A DNA stretch of 64,000 nucleotides from Billgrantia kenyensis. Its GTDB lineage: Bacteria > Pseudomonadota > Gammaproteobacteria > Pseudomonadales > Halomonadaceae. This document shows, in pieces, positions 53,051-59,987 of the stretch. The stretch is taken from NCBI RefSeq assembly GCF_013697085.1, contig NZ_JACEFT010000002.1, positions 124,001 to 188,000 of the forward strand, read 5' to 3'. How positions within the stretch are numbered: the stretch's first letter is position 1; every line of letters starts with the position of its first letter. A program made the position numbers and the translations under genes. The notes beneath the pieces are model-generated. The model made no database searches and had not been told where the DNA came from. It was given only the letters and a program-made list of their open reading frames with translations.

Positions 53051-54112
53051 ATGAAAATGCACAAGCTCGCGACACTGACCACGTTCACCGCGCTCTCCCT
53101 GGGCGCCTTCCACAGCGCCGCGGCCACCGAGCTCACGGTGAGCACCTGGGCCGGTCCCAATCACGGCGTCAACACCATCGTCTGGCCGACCTGGGCCAAC
53201 TGGGTGGAGGAGGCCACCGAGGGCCGCGTGACCGTCAACGTGGTGCACGACATGGGCCCGCCCAACGCCCAGATGGAGCTGATCGCCGACGGCGTGGCCG
53301 ACGTCACCTGGCTGTTCCACGGCCTGATGCCGGGGCGCTTCGAGCTGACCAAGTTGCCCGAGCTGCCTACCTTCGAGGACTTCTCCTCCGAGGCCGCCTC
53401 GGTCGCCTACTGGCGCACCCACAACGAGTACTTCGCCGATGCCGGTGAGCACCGTGGCGTCGAGGTGATCGGCATGGGCGTGCACGGGCCGGGGGCGCTG
53501 TTCCTCAAGGACAACATCGACAGCCTCGACGATCTGCGCGGCAAGCGGGTACGCATCGGCGGCGGCGTGATGTCGGACATCTCCAACGCATTGGAGCTGA
53601 CCGGCGTGGCGCTGCCGCCCGCCAGCACCTACGAGGCGGCCACCCAGGGCGTCATCGACGGCGCCATGCTCACCCTCGAAGGCCTGCGTAGCTTCCGCCT
53701 GGCCGAGGTGCTGCCCTACACGGTGCAGATGCCGGGTGGCTTCTATCGCGGCAGTTTTTCGCTGGTGATGAACCCCGACACCTGGGCATCGCTCTCCGAC
53801 GAGGACCGCGAGGCGATCGAGAGCGTTTCCGGCGAGAAGCTTTCCCAGCTGTTCGGCTACATGATGGACGTGGTCGACGTGCGTGGCATCGAGTTCGCCG
53901 AAGAGCGCGGCAACACCTTCATCGAGCTGCCGGCCGAAGAGGTCGAGCGCTTCCAGCAGATGGCCGCCGAGCTGCCAGGTGCGTGGAAGGAAGCAGCTAG
54001 CGACAAGGGCGTTGACGGTGAGGCTGCTCACGCCTACTTCTTCGAACAGCTCGAAGCGGCCGAGGGCGAAGAGGGGCTGTCTGCCGATGAGGTCAGCGAC
54101 CCCGAAGCCTGA
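53051..54112 (+). CDS. TRAP transporter solute receptor, DctP family (orphan)
   Basis: A 353-residue periplasmic receptor with a signal peptide (about 1-25, GAFHSAAA) and the DctP fold. ELTVSTWAGPNHGVNTIVWP near 26-45, DGVADVTWLFHGLMPGRFEL near 80-99, and the RVRIGGG ligand-Arg region with MSDISNALELTGV near 175 are visible. The tail is unusually acidic (EAAEGEEGLSADEVSDPEA). No DctQ or DctM membrane gene adjoins it; it lies 82 bp after the P450 gene in the same direction and before a terminator. It may serve a permease encoded elsewhere and import a P450 substrate. Confidence 0.88.
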   Translation: MKMHKLATLTTFTALSLGAFHSAAATELTVSTWAGPNHGVNTIVWPTWANWVEEATEGRVTVNVVHDMGPPNAQMELIADGVADVTWLFHGLMPGRFELTKLPELPTFEDFSSEAASVAYWRTHNEYFADAGEHRGVEVIGMGVHGPGALFLKDNIDSLDDLRGKRVRIGGGVMSDISNALELTGVALPPASTYEAATQGVIDGAMLTLEGLRSFRLAEVLPYTVQMPGGFYRGSFSLVMNPDTWASLSDEDREAIESVSGEKLSQLFGYMMDVVDVRGIEFAEERGNTFIELPAEEVERFQQMAAELPGAWKEAASDKGVDGEAAHAYFFEQLEAAEGEEGLSADEVSDPEA

Positions 54113-54132
54113 TTGTTCCCTGGCTCTCCCGT

Positions 54133-54168
54133 CACGAGCACGGCCCCCGGCCGTGCTCGTGGCATTTT
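54133..54168 (+). terminator. Terminator after the DctP gene
   Basis: CACGAGCACGGCC (54133-54145) and GGCCGTGCTCGTG (54149-54161) form a perfect 13-bp stem with a CCC loop, followed by GCATTTT. It closes the P450-dctP unit. Confidence 0.8.
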
Positions 54169-54184
54169 CGGCTGTCACGAAATA

Positions 54185-54200
54185 AGTTTCAGTTGAAACT
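54185..54200. promoter_or_regulatory. Palindrome AGTTTCA-GT-TGAAACT, second copy of the VOC operator core
   Basis: Seven-base arms surround GT. The core is identical to the central 7-bp arms of the 28092-28113 operator. Here it lies four bases upstream of an FNR-like box and 76 bp before the DUF6455-like gene. Confidence 0.55.
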
Positions 54201-54203
54201 ATT

Positions 54204-54217
54204 TTGATCTCGGTCAA
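54204..54217 (+). promoter_or_regulatory. FNR/ANR-like box with class II promoter, DUF6455-like gene 1
   Basis: TTGATCTCGGTCAA differs from TTGAT-N4-ATCAA at one base. GATACT (54240-54245) lies 22 bp downstream as a -10 box, giving a start near 54252 and the box centred near -41.5, the class II activation distance. Confidence 0.6.
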
Positions 54218-54276
54218 AGCAGCGCTTGCCTTGAACAACGATACTGGGGGAAACGCAATAATCGAGGAGAGACATC

Positions 54277-54702
54277 ATGAACCAGGCACCTAACACCTCT
54301 TGGTGGAACCGTCTCTGTGAAGGCAGCTATCGAGCCTCCACGCGGCGGCTGGTCCGCGAGATCGAAGCGGAATCGCCACAGGTCTACAGCGAGATGCTGC
54401 AGGACCTGAAGATCCCCTTGGAGCCCGCCTTCGAGCGTGAAGTGGCCAGGCATCTCGATCGCGGCGGCTATCGCGCCTTCGTCCCGGCCGACACCCTGAT
54501 GCCGGCCATGCTGCAGCGCTTCGGTATCGAGCAGGCCAGCGTCGAGGCCCACGTCAGCTACCAGAGCCTGCGCGGCAACTGCAATGCCTGCCCGGTGGCC
54601 GGCTACTGTTGGGGTGCCATGCGCCGCGAGGCAGGCGTCGACGAGTGCCGTGCCTTCTGCCCCAACGCCGCGGCCTTCGAGCGCCTGGCCGAGTCCGCCT
54701 GA
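54277..54702 (+). CDS. DUF6455-like five-cysteine protein, paralogue 1
   Basis: A 141-residue protein with an N-terminal helical half (WWNRLCEGSYRASTRRLVRE) and a C-terminal region with FVPADTLMPAMLQRFGIE followed by a cysteine motif C-x2-C-x5-C-x12-C-x3-C in CNACPVAGYCWGAM...ECRAFCPNAAAF. The motif could bind an Fe-S cluster or zinc. I recall this layout from DUF6455 but cannot search. It shares the motif and spacing with the gene at 59040. It has a palindrome and an FNR-like box upstream and is preceded by GAGGAG before ATG 54277. It is convergent with chrA. Confidence 0.7.
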   Translation: MNQAPNTSWWNRLCEGSYRASTRRLVREIEAESPQVYSEMLQDLKIPLEPAFEREVARHLDRGGYRAFVPADTLMPAMLQRFGIEQASVEAHVSYQSLRGNCNACPVAGYCWGAMRREAGVDECRAFCPNAAAFERLAESA

Positions 54703-54715
54703 GTTACGGGCGGGC

Positions 54716-56080
54716 TCACAGCAGCGAGAGCAGCATCCCGGCCAGGGCGCATGCCCCCAGCACCTTGAGCATGCCCACGCCGTAGCGGAAGATCGCCAGG
54801 ATGGCGGCCACGGTGAGGAGCAGGGCGGCCAGGTCGAGGCTGGCAAGGTCGGGAACCAGCAGGCGCAGCCCCGCGCCGCGCCACTCGCCGATCTCGGCGA
54901 ACACCACGTGCAGGCCGAACCACACCGCCAGGTTCAGCACCACGCCCACTACTGCCGCGGTGATTGCGGTCATGGCGCCGCTCAGCGCGGCGTTGTCGCG
55001 CAGGCGCTCCACGTAGGGGGCGCCGAGAAAGATCCACAGGAAGCAGGGCACGAAGGTGACCCAGGTGGTGAGCACCGCCGCCAGGGTGGCGGCCAGCCAG
55101 GGGTCGAGGGGAGCGGCGTCGCGGAAGGCGCCCATGAAGCCCACGAACTGCACCACCTGGATCAGTGGGCCGGGTGTGGTTTCGGCCATGCCCAGGCCGT
55201 CGAGCATCTCGCCCGGCGCCAGCCAGCCATAGCTCTGGACCGCCGCCTGGGCCACGTAGCTCAGCACCGCATAGGCGCCGCCGAAGGTCACCACCGCCAT
55301 CTGGCTGAAGAAGGTGGCGATCTGGCTGAACACGTTGTCCGGGCCCAGCGTCAGCAGCAGCAGGGCCACCGGAGTCAGCCACAGCGTCAGGAAAATCGCC
55401 GACACCTTCAGCGACCAGGCGCGGTTGGGCCGCGCATGGGCGGGCAGCTCGGCCCCCAGCAGCGAGTCGCTATCGGCAAGCCCCTCGGCGCCGCTGCTTC
55501 CGTGGCCGCCGCCGACGTGGAACAGGGGTGAATCGGCCCGGCCGCCGAGAAAGCCGATCAGCGCCGCCCCCAGGATGATCAGCGGAAAGGGGATGTCGAA
55601 GAAGAAGATCGCCACGAACGCCGCCGCGGCGATGCCCAGCATGACGCTGTTGCCCAGGGCGCGCTTGCCGATGCGCACCACCGCGTTGACCACGATTGCC
55701 AGCACCGCCGCCTTGAGTCCGAAGAACAGCCCCTCCACCAGGCCGACGTTGCCCAGCGCGGCATACAGGTAGCTGAGCGCCAGAATGGCGATGAAGCCGG
55801 GCAACACGAACAGCGTGCCGGCCAGCAGCCCACCCTTGGTGCGATGCATCAGCCAGCCGATGTAGATCGCCAGCTGCTGCGCCTCCGGCCCCGGCAGCAG
55901 CATGCAGTAGTTGAGCGCATGCAAGAAGCGCTTCTCGCCGATCCAGCGCTTCTCCTCCACCAGGATGCGGTGCATCACGGCGATCTGGCCCGCCGGGCCG
56001 CCGAAGCTGAGCAGGGCGATGCGCAGCCAGACGCGGACCGCCTCGCGGAAGGAAACGTCGTGGGGTAGGGGGGATGCCAT
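54716..56080 (-). CDS. chrA: Chromate efflux transporter, CHR family
   Basis: A 454-residue bi-domain membrane protein. Each half begins with a related motif: SFREAVRVWLRIALLSFGGPAGQIAVMH (starting near 10) and the second repeat ATFFSQMAVVTFGGAYAVLSYVAQ (starting near 266). The conserved LLPGPEAQQLAIYIGW near 61-76 and MAETTPGPLIQVVQFVGFM near 306-324 are also present. A His/Gly/Ser-rich cytoplasmic loop separates the halves (about 190-225). It probably exports chromate driven by proton motive force. No chrB regulator adjoins it. It ends 14 bp from the convergent DUF6455-like gene. Confidence 0.93.
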   Translation of the reverse strand: MASPLPHDVSFREAVRVWLRIALLSFGGPAGQIAVMHRILVEEKRWIGEKRFLHALNYCMLLPGPEAQQLAIYIGWLMHRTKGGLLAGTLFVLPGFIAILALSYLYAALGNVGLVEGLFFGLKAAVLAIVVNAVVRIGKRALGNSVMLGIAAAAFVAIFFFDIPFPLIILGAALIGFLGGRADSPLFHVGGGHGSSGAEGLADSDSLLGAELPAHARPNRAWSLKVSAIFLTLWLTPVALLLLTLGPDNVFSQIATFFSQMAVVTFGGAYAVLSYVAQAAVQSYGWLAPGEMLDGLGMAETTPGPLIQVVQFVGFMGAFRDAAPLDPWLAATLAAVLTTWVTFVPCFLWIFLGAPYVERLRDNAALSGAMTAITAAVVGVVLNLAVWFGLHVVFAEIGEWRGAGLRLLVPDLASLDLAALLLTVAAILAIFRYGVGMLKVLGACALAGMLLSLL

Positions 56081-56160
56081 GGGCTCTCCGCTCGGTCAGG
56101 GGGTGACAGCGCGCCTATCATACCCGTAGCAGATGACATCTTCATGCAGGCGCGGTCCGC

Positions 56161-56940
56161 TCAGCGCCGGCGACACAGCGCCACCAGCCGCGCCTTGGAG
56201 GGCACGCCGAGCTTGGCGTAGGCGCGCTTGCGGTAGGTCTCGGCGGTGGACAGGGCGATATCGAGCTCGGCGGCGGCGGTCTTGAGGGTATGCCCGCGCA
56301 GCAGGTAGAGACAGAGCTGGCGCTCGCGTTCGGACAGCGGGGCGAGCACGGCGGCTTCCTCGGCGCTGGGGCGCGCGTCCAGCGGCCGGGCCTGGTCGTA
56401 GTGGCGACGCATCAGGCTGGCCAGCAGTGGAGCCAGGGCGTCGAGCCGGGCCATGTCGTCGCGGTCGAACGGGCCGGCCTCGCTGCCGCGGTAGAGGTTG
56501 AGGTAGTAGACGCTCTGCGCCCCGGGCAGGGTCAGCGAGACCTTGTCGACCAGCTCGGGGAAGGCGAACAGATGGCTGCGATAGGCTTCCGGCATGGCGT
56601 CGGCCTGCATCGGCGTGACTTCAGTGTCGCCGCTCTCGTGCTCCTCCGCCATGCGCAGGCGCAGGCGCTGGTAGTTGGGATCCTGGCGAAACAGGCCGCC
56701 GGTGTAGAGCTGGGCCAGGCGGCCGGCCACCCGTGGCGCGCGGCGGTTGTCGGCCAGCAGACAGTCGACTTCGTCACGGCCATCGAAGGCGAACACCATG
56801 CACTGCTCGATGCCCACCGCCTGGCGCAGCAGGGCGAGCAGCGCCTCGTCGAAGCCCGCCTCGCCCAGCTGCGCCACGCACTCGGCCACGGCCGGCATCA
56901 GGCGGGGCCAGTCGGGCGGTTCGCTGTGGATAGCGGTCAT
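56161..56940 (-). CDS. LuxR-type helix-turn-helix regulator
   Basis: A 259-residue regulator with a GAF/autoinducer-like N-terminal domain (about 20-185) and a C-terminal GerE helix-turn-helix (about 200-259): LSERERQLCLYLLRGHTLKT and AELDIALSTAETYRKRAYAK. There is no receiver domain and no cognate kinase nearby. The N-terminal region has SVYYLNLYRGSEAGPFDRDD, as in LuxR-solo regulators of catabolic genes. It is divergent from the flavin hydroxylase with a palindrome between them, so it is probably the local regulator of that gene. Confidence 0.85.
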   Translation of the reverse strand: MTAIHSEPPDWPRLMPAVAECVAQLGEAGFDEALLALLRQAVGIEQCMVFAFDGRDEVDCLLADNRRAPRVAGRLAQLYTGGLFRQDPNYQRLRLRMAEEHESGDTEVTPMQADAMPEAYRSHLFAFPELVDKVSLTLPGAQSVYYLNLYRGSEAGPFDRDDMARLDALAPLLASLMRRHYDQARPLDARPSAEEAAVLAPLSERERQLCLYLLRGHTLKTAAAELDIALSTAETYRKRAYAKLGVPSKARLVALCRRR

Positions 56941-56961
56941 TGCTTCACCTCTTGTACGGGT

Positions 56962-56982
56962 TGTCCCGGCTTTTGCGGGACA
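56962..56982. promoter_or_regulatory. Palindrome in the luxR-type/flavin hydroxylase gap
   Basis: TGTCCCG (56962-56968) and CGGGACA (56976-56982) are exact inverted repeats separated by seven bases. The size and spacing suit a LuxR-type dimer site. It starts 22 bp before the regulator start codon on the divergent side. Confidence 0.45.
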
Positions 56983-57041
56983 GCCACCCTGGCACTATCG
57001 GGTTAGGCTCTGAGTCGATACAACGCCAACAGGAGCCGCCC

Positions 57042-58724
57042 ATGCGACCCGCCGGACGCGCCGAGACCGACTCGCTCTATTTCGATTATCCGCATTTCCC
57101 CTTCGTTCGTCCCGCCGAGCTGGATGGGCAGGCGCTGCGTCATCGGGTGGCCATCGTCGGCGCCGGCCCGGTAGGCGTCACCGCGGCCCTGGAACTGGCG
57201 CGCCATGGCATCGAGAGCGTGGTGCTCGACGACAAGGCCAGCGTCAACGACGGCTCGCGGGCGATCTGCCTGTCACGCCACAGCCTGGAGATCCTGCAGC
57301 AGCTCGGCGTCGATGATGCCTTCGTGGCCAAGGGGCTGGGCTGGACCCAGGGACGCACCTACTATCGCGACCGCGAGATCTACCGCTTCCGGATGCCCCA
57401 CTCCGAGCAGGAGCGCTTCCTGCCGATGGTTAACCTGCAGCAGCAGTACATCGAGCAGTTTCTCATCGACAAGGCCGCGGCGAGCCCGCTCGTGGCGCTG
57501 CGCTGGCAGAGCGCGGTGACCGGCGTGAGCCAGGATGAGAGCGGCGTGACCCTTGAGGTAGCCACCCCGGAGGGCGACTACCGCCTGGCATGCGACTACC
57601 TGCTGGCCGCCGACGGTGCACGCAGCGTGGTGCGCAAGGCTTTCGACCTGGCGCTGCACGGCGAGGCCTACGAGGGCCGCTACGTGATCGCCGACATTCG
57701 CCTGCGCTGCGACTTTCCCACCGAGCGGCGCGCCTTCTTCCACTCGCGGGCACTGCCCGACGCCACCATCCTGGTGCACCGGCAGCCCGACGACATCTGG
57801 CGTATCGACTATCAGCTCGGCCCCGGCGAGGACCCGGACCAAGCGTTGGAGGAGGCCAGCATTCGCGAGCGGGTCGGTCTGATCGTGCGCGAGGTGCTGG
57901 GCGAAGCCGGCGACTGGGAGCTGGAGTGGTGGAGCCTCTACAAGGCGTACACCCTGGCCCTCGACGATTATCGCCATGGACGGGTGCTGTTCATCGGCGA
58001 CAGCGCCCACCTGGTGCCGATCTTCGGCGTGCGCGGTCTCAACAGCGGCCTGGCCGACGCCGCCAACGCCGGCTGGAAGCTGGCCTGGGTACTCAAGGGA
58101 CTGGCGCCGGATCGATTGCTCGACAGCTACAGCCCGGAGCGCCGCGGCGCCACGCTGGACGTCTTCGCCAACGCTGGCAAGAGCACCCGCTTCATGACCC
58201 CGCCGAGCCGCGGCTACCGGCGCATGCGCAACGCCGCCCTGGCCCTGGCCTACCGCAACGCCTACGCCAGCGGTTTCGCCGACCCGCGCCAGGTCACGCC
58301 CTACACCTATGCCGAAAGCCCGCTGACCCGTCCCGACGCCGGTGATTTCACCGCTGGGCCGATTCCCGGGGCGCCGCTCGTCAACCGCCGCCTGGGCCAG
58401 GACGACTACTTGCTCGATCACCTGGGGAGCGGTTTCACCCTGCTGGCCTTCAGCCGGGATGGCCGAGTCGATGCGGCACTGGAGGCGAAACTCTCTGCTC
58501 TGCGGGCGCAAGGTCAGCGCATTGACCTGCTCGTCGTTGCCAGCGAACGTCCGGCCGGAAGGGCATTGCAGGGCACGGGCGAGCTGTTTGCTGCCTACGG
58601 CGCCGAGCCGGGCAGCGCCTACCTGGTGCGTCCCGATCGCCACGTGGCGGCGCGCTGGAGGCACCTCGACCCCGCTGACCTCGATACCGCACTCACCCTT
58701 GCCCTGGGAGGAGACGCCGCATGA
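57042..58724 (+). CDS. FAD-dependent aromatic hydroxylase, MhpA-like
   Basis: A 560-residue class A flavoprotein monooxygenase. The Rossmann motif VAIVGAGPVGVTAALELARHG begins near 36, DG near 225 (LLAADGARSVVRKAF) and the FAD motif FIGDSAHLVPIFGVRGLNSG near 317-336. The C-terminal thioredoxin-like domain is typical of phenol and 3-hydroxyphenylpropionate hydroxylases. ATG 57042 has AGGAG eight bases upstream. It overlaps a DUF2783 gene (ATGA), a pairing I know from other MhpA-like clusters. The substrate is probably a hydroxylated aromatic acid; no ring-cleavage gene adjoins it. Confidence 0.88.
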   Translation: MRPAGRAETDSLYFDYPHFPFVRPAELDGQALRHRVAIVGAGPVGVTAALELARHGIESVVLDDKASVNDGSRAICLSRHSLEILQQLGVDDAFVAKGLGWTQGRTYYRDREIYRFRMPHSEQERFLPMVNLQQQYIEQFLIDKAAASPLVALRWQSAVTGVSQDESGVTLEVATPEGDYRLACDYLLAADGARSVVRKAFDLALHGEAYEGRYVIADIRLRCDFPTERRAFFHSRALPDATILVHRQPDDIWRIDYQLGPGEDPDQALEEASIRERVGLIVREVLGEAGDWELEWWSLYKAYTLALDDYRHGRVLFIGDSAHLVPIFGVRGLNSGLADAANAGWKLAWVLKGLAPDRLLDSYSPERRGATLDVFANAGKSTRFMTPPSRGYRRMRNAALALAYRNAYASGFADPRQVTPYTYAESPLTRPDAGDFTAGPIPGAPLVNRRLGQDDYLLDHLGSGFTLLAFSRDGRVDAALEAKLSALRAQGQRIDLLVVASERPAGRALQGTGELFAAYGAEPGSAYLVRPDRHVAARWRHLDPADLDTALTLALGGDAA

Positions 58725-58927
58725 CCGATATCACATTGCCCTTCGCCGATCTGGAGCGGGTCTACGAGCACCTCGCCGAGACCCTCGACGCCCTGCCCGA
58801 GGCGCAGGAGAACCACTTCCTGGCCCAACTGGCGCTAGCACTGGCCCACCGCGTGGGCGATGTCGAGCGGGTGATGACGGCCATCGAGGAGGCCCGGCGA
58901 GGCGTGACGGACGAGACGTCTCGATGA
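58721..58927 (+). CDS. DUF2783 small protein
   Basis: A 68-residue acidic, all-helical protein: LPFADLERVYEHLAETLDAL at the N-terminus, then LAQLALALAHRVGDVERVM and a short Arg/Thr/Ser tail. DUF2783 proteins are typically encoded just downstream of MhpA-like hydroxylases, and here the start overlaps the hydroxylase stop by four bases. The role is unknown; a subunit or chaperone for the hydroxylase is the simplest inference. Confidence 0.8.
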   Translation: MTDITLPFADLERVYEHLAETLDALPEAQENHFLAQLALALAHRVGDVERVMTAIEEARRGVTDETSR

Positions 58928-58971
58928 GAGCCGATCTGGTGTAAGCGAGGGCTCACTTCATTGGCGTTAAA

Positions 58972-58985
58972 TTGAGCGGGATCAA
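58972..58985 (+). promoter_or_regulatory. FNR/ANR-like box before DUF6455-like gene 2
   Basis: TTGAGCGGGATCAA differs from TTGAT-N4-ATCAA at one base. A weak TAGGGT (59007-59012) lies 21 bp downstream, matching the spacing found before the other paralogue. The box ends 54 bp before the ATG at 59040, against 59 bp in the other copy. Confidence 0.55.
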
Positions 58986-59039
58986 GGCGAGGTGAGCCGG
59001 AGGCGCTAGGGTAAGAAAGGCCTGCAGAGGAATGCCCTG

Positions 59040-59483
59040 ATGAGTCGACCTCGCCCACCCCGCAAGGCGCGTCAGCCGCGTGACGAGAAGGCGCTGGACG
59101 CCTATCTCGAAGGCGAGCGTGCCCTGCTCGAGCTGCGCTGTTGCAAGCCGAAGGCGCTGAGCGCGCTCATCCATGACCTGGCCCAGCCCATGAGTCCGTC
59201 CTTGGAGCAGGCCATCGCCCGCTGCCTGGCCGGCCGTGAGCTGGCGGGCTTCACGCCTGCCGAGACCCTGCTGCCGGTGATGCTGCGTCGTTTCGGCCTC
59301 GATCCGGCCACCTGCGGCCGCGATCCGGCCATTCATTCCCTGCGCACCGTCTGTAGCGCCTGTCCCAAGGTGGCGGGATGCTGGCTGGCGCTGCGTCAGG
59401 AGGCCTCCCGTGAAGAGTGCCAGGTCTTCTGTCCCAATGCCGAGGCGCTCGAGCGCTGGACGGAACGATCGAAACAGCGCTGA
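59040..59483 (+). CDS. DUF6455-like five-cysteine protein, paralogue 2
   Basis: A 147-residue protein with a basic N-terminus (SRPRPPRKARQPRDEK), a central FTPAETLLPVMLRRFGLDP (compare FVPADTLMPAMLQRFGIE in the paralogue) and the same C-x2-C-x5-C-x12-C-x3-C motif in CSACPKVAGCWLAL...ECQVFCPNAEAL. Two further Cys lie in LRCCKPKAL. It is probably a small metal- or Fe-S-binding protein; the function is unknown. It sits alone between the hydroxylase unit and an STAS-like gene and has its own FNR-like box, suggesting induction at low oxygen. Confidence 0.7.
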   Translation: MSRPRPPRKARQPRDEKALDAYLEGERALLELRCCKPKALSALIHDLAQPMSPSLEQAIARCLAGRELAGFTPAETLLPVMLRRFGLDPATCGRDPAIHSLRTVCSACPKVAGCWLALRQEASREECQVFCPNAEALERWTERSKQR

Positions 59484-59591
59484 CCCCTTGCCCTGCCGTG
59501 CACGGGCTGGTCGCCCCGGGCAGGCAGCGTCACCGAGGGCAGCTACCCTGAAGGCCAAGACCCGAATCTGGCCGCCAAGGAGGAGCCCGCC

Positions 59592-59987
59592 ATGATCGAG
59601 ACACTGCCCGCCCCGGAATACGTCGCCGCGTTCCGCATCTCCGGCACGCTGCACAGTGCGGACTACGACGTATTGATCCCGGCCATCGAGGCGAAGCTCG
59701 AGCACAACGAGCACATCGGCGTGCTGGCCGACATGGCCGAGTTCGACCACATGACCCCCGCCGCCCTGTGGCGTGACCTGGTTTATGCCGTGAGCAAGCT
59801 AGGCGAGTACCACCGTTTCAAGCGTGCCGCGGTGATCGCCGACAAGCGCTGGATCGAGAACACCACCAAGCTGGCCGACAAGCTGTTTCCCACGACCGAG
59901 ATGCGTGTGTTCCATCACGGCGAGCTCGAGGAGGCCATGCGCTGGGTGGCGGGGTTTCGCAGCGACCTGATCGACAGTGGTTCATGA
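59592..59987 (+). CDS. STAS/SpoIIAA-like protein
   Basis: A 131-residue protein of the SpoIIAA-like (DUF3478-type) group: VAAFRISGTLHSADYDVLIPAIEAKL near 11-36, then VLADMAEFDHMTPAALWRDL near 44-63, AVIADKRWIENTTKLADKLF near 80-99 and FHHGELEEAMRWV near the end. Members adopt an STAS/CRAL-TRIO-like fold and may bind lipids or small ligands. GGAGGAG precedes ATG 59592. Its last six bases overlap the convergent MFS gene. Confidence 0.82.
   Translation: MIETLPAPEYVAAFRISGTLHSADYDVLIPAIEAKLEHNEHIGVLADMAEFDHMTPAALWRDLVYAVSKLGEYHRFKRAAVIADKRWIENTTKLADKLFPTTEMRVFHHGELEEAMRWVAGFRSDLIDSGS

Noticed and set aside
56990..57010. Possible sigma-54 element (TGGCAC) upstream of the flavin hydroxylase
   Set aside because: No GC dinucleotide 10 bp after the GG.
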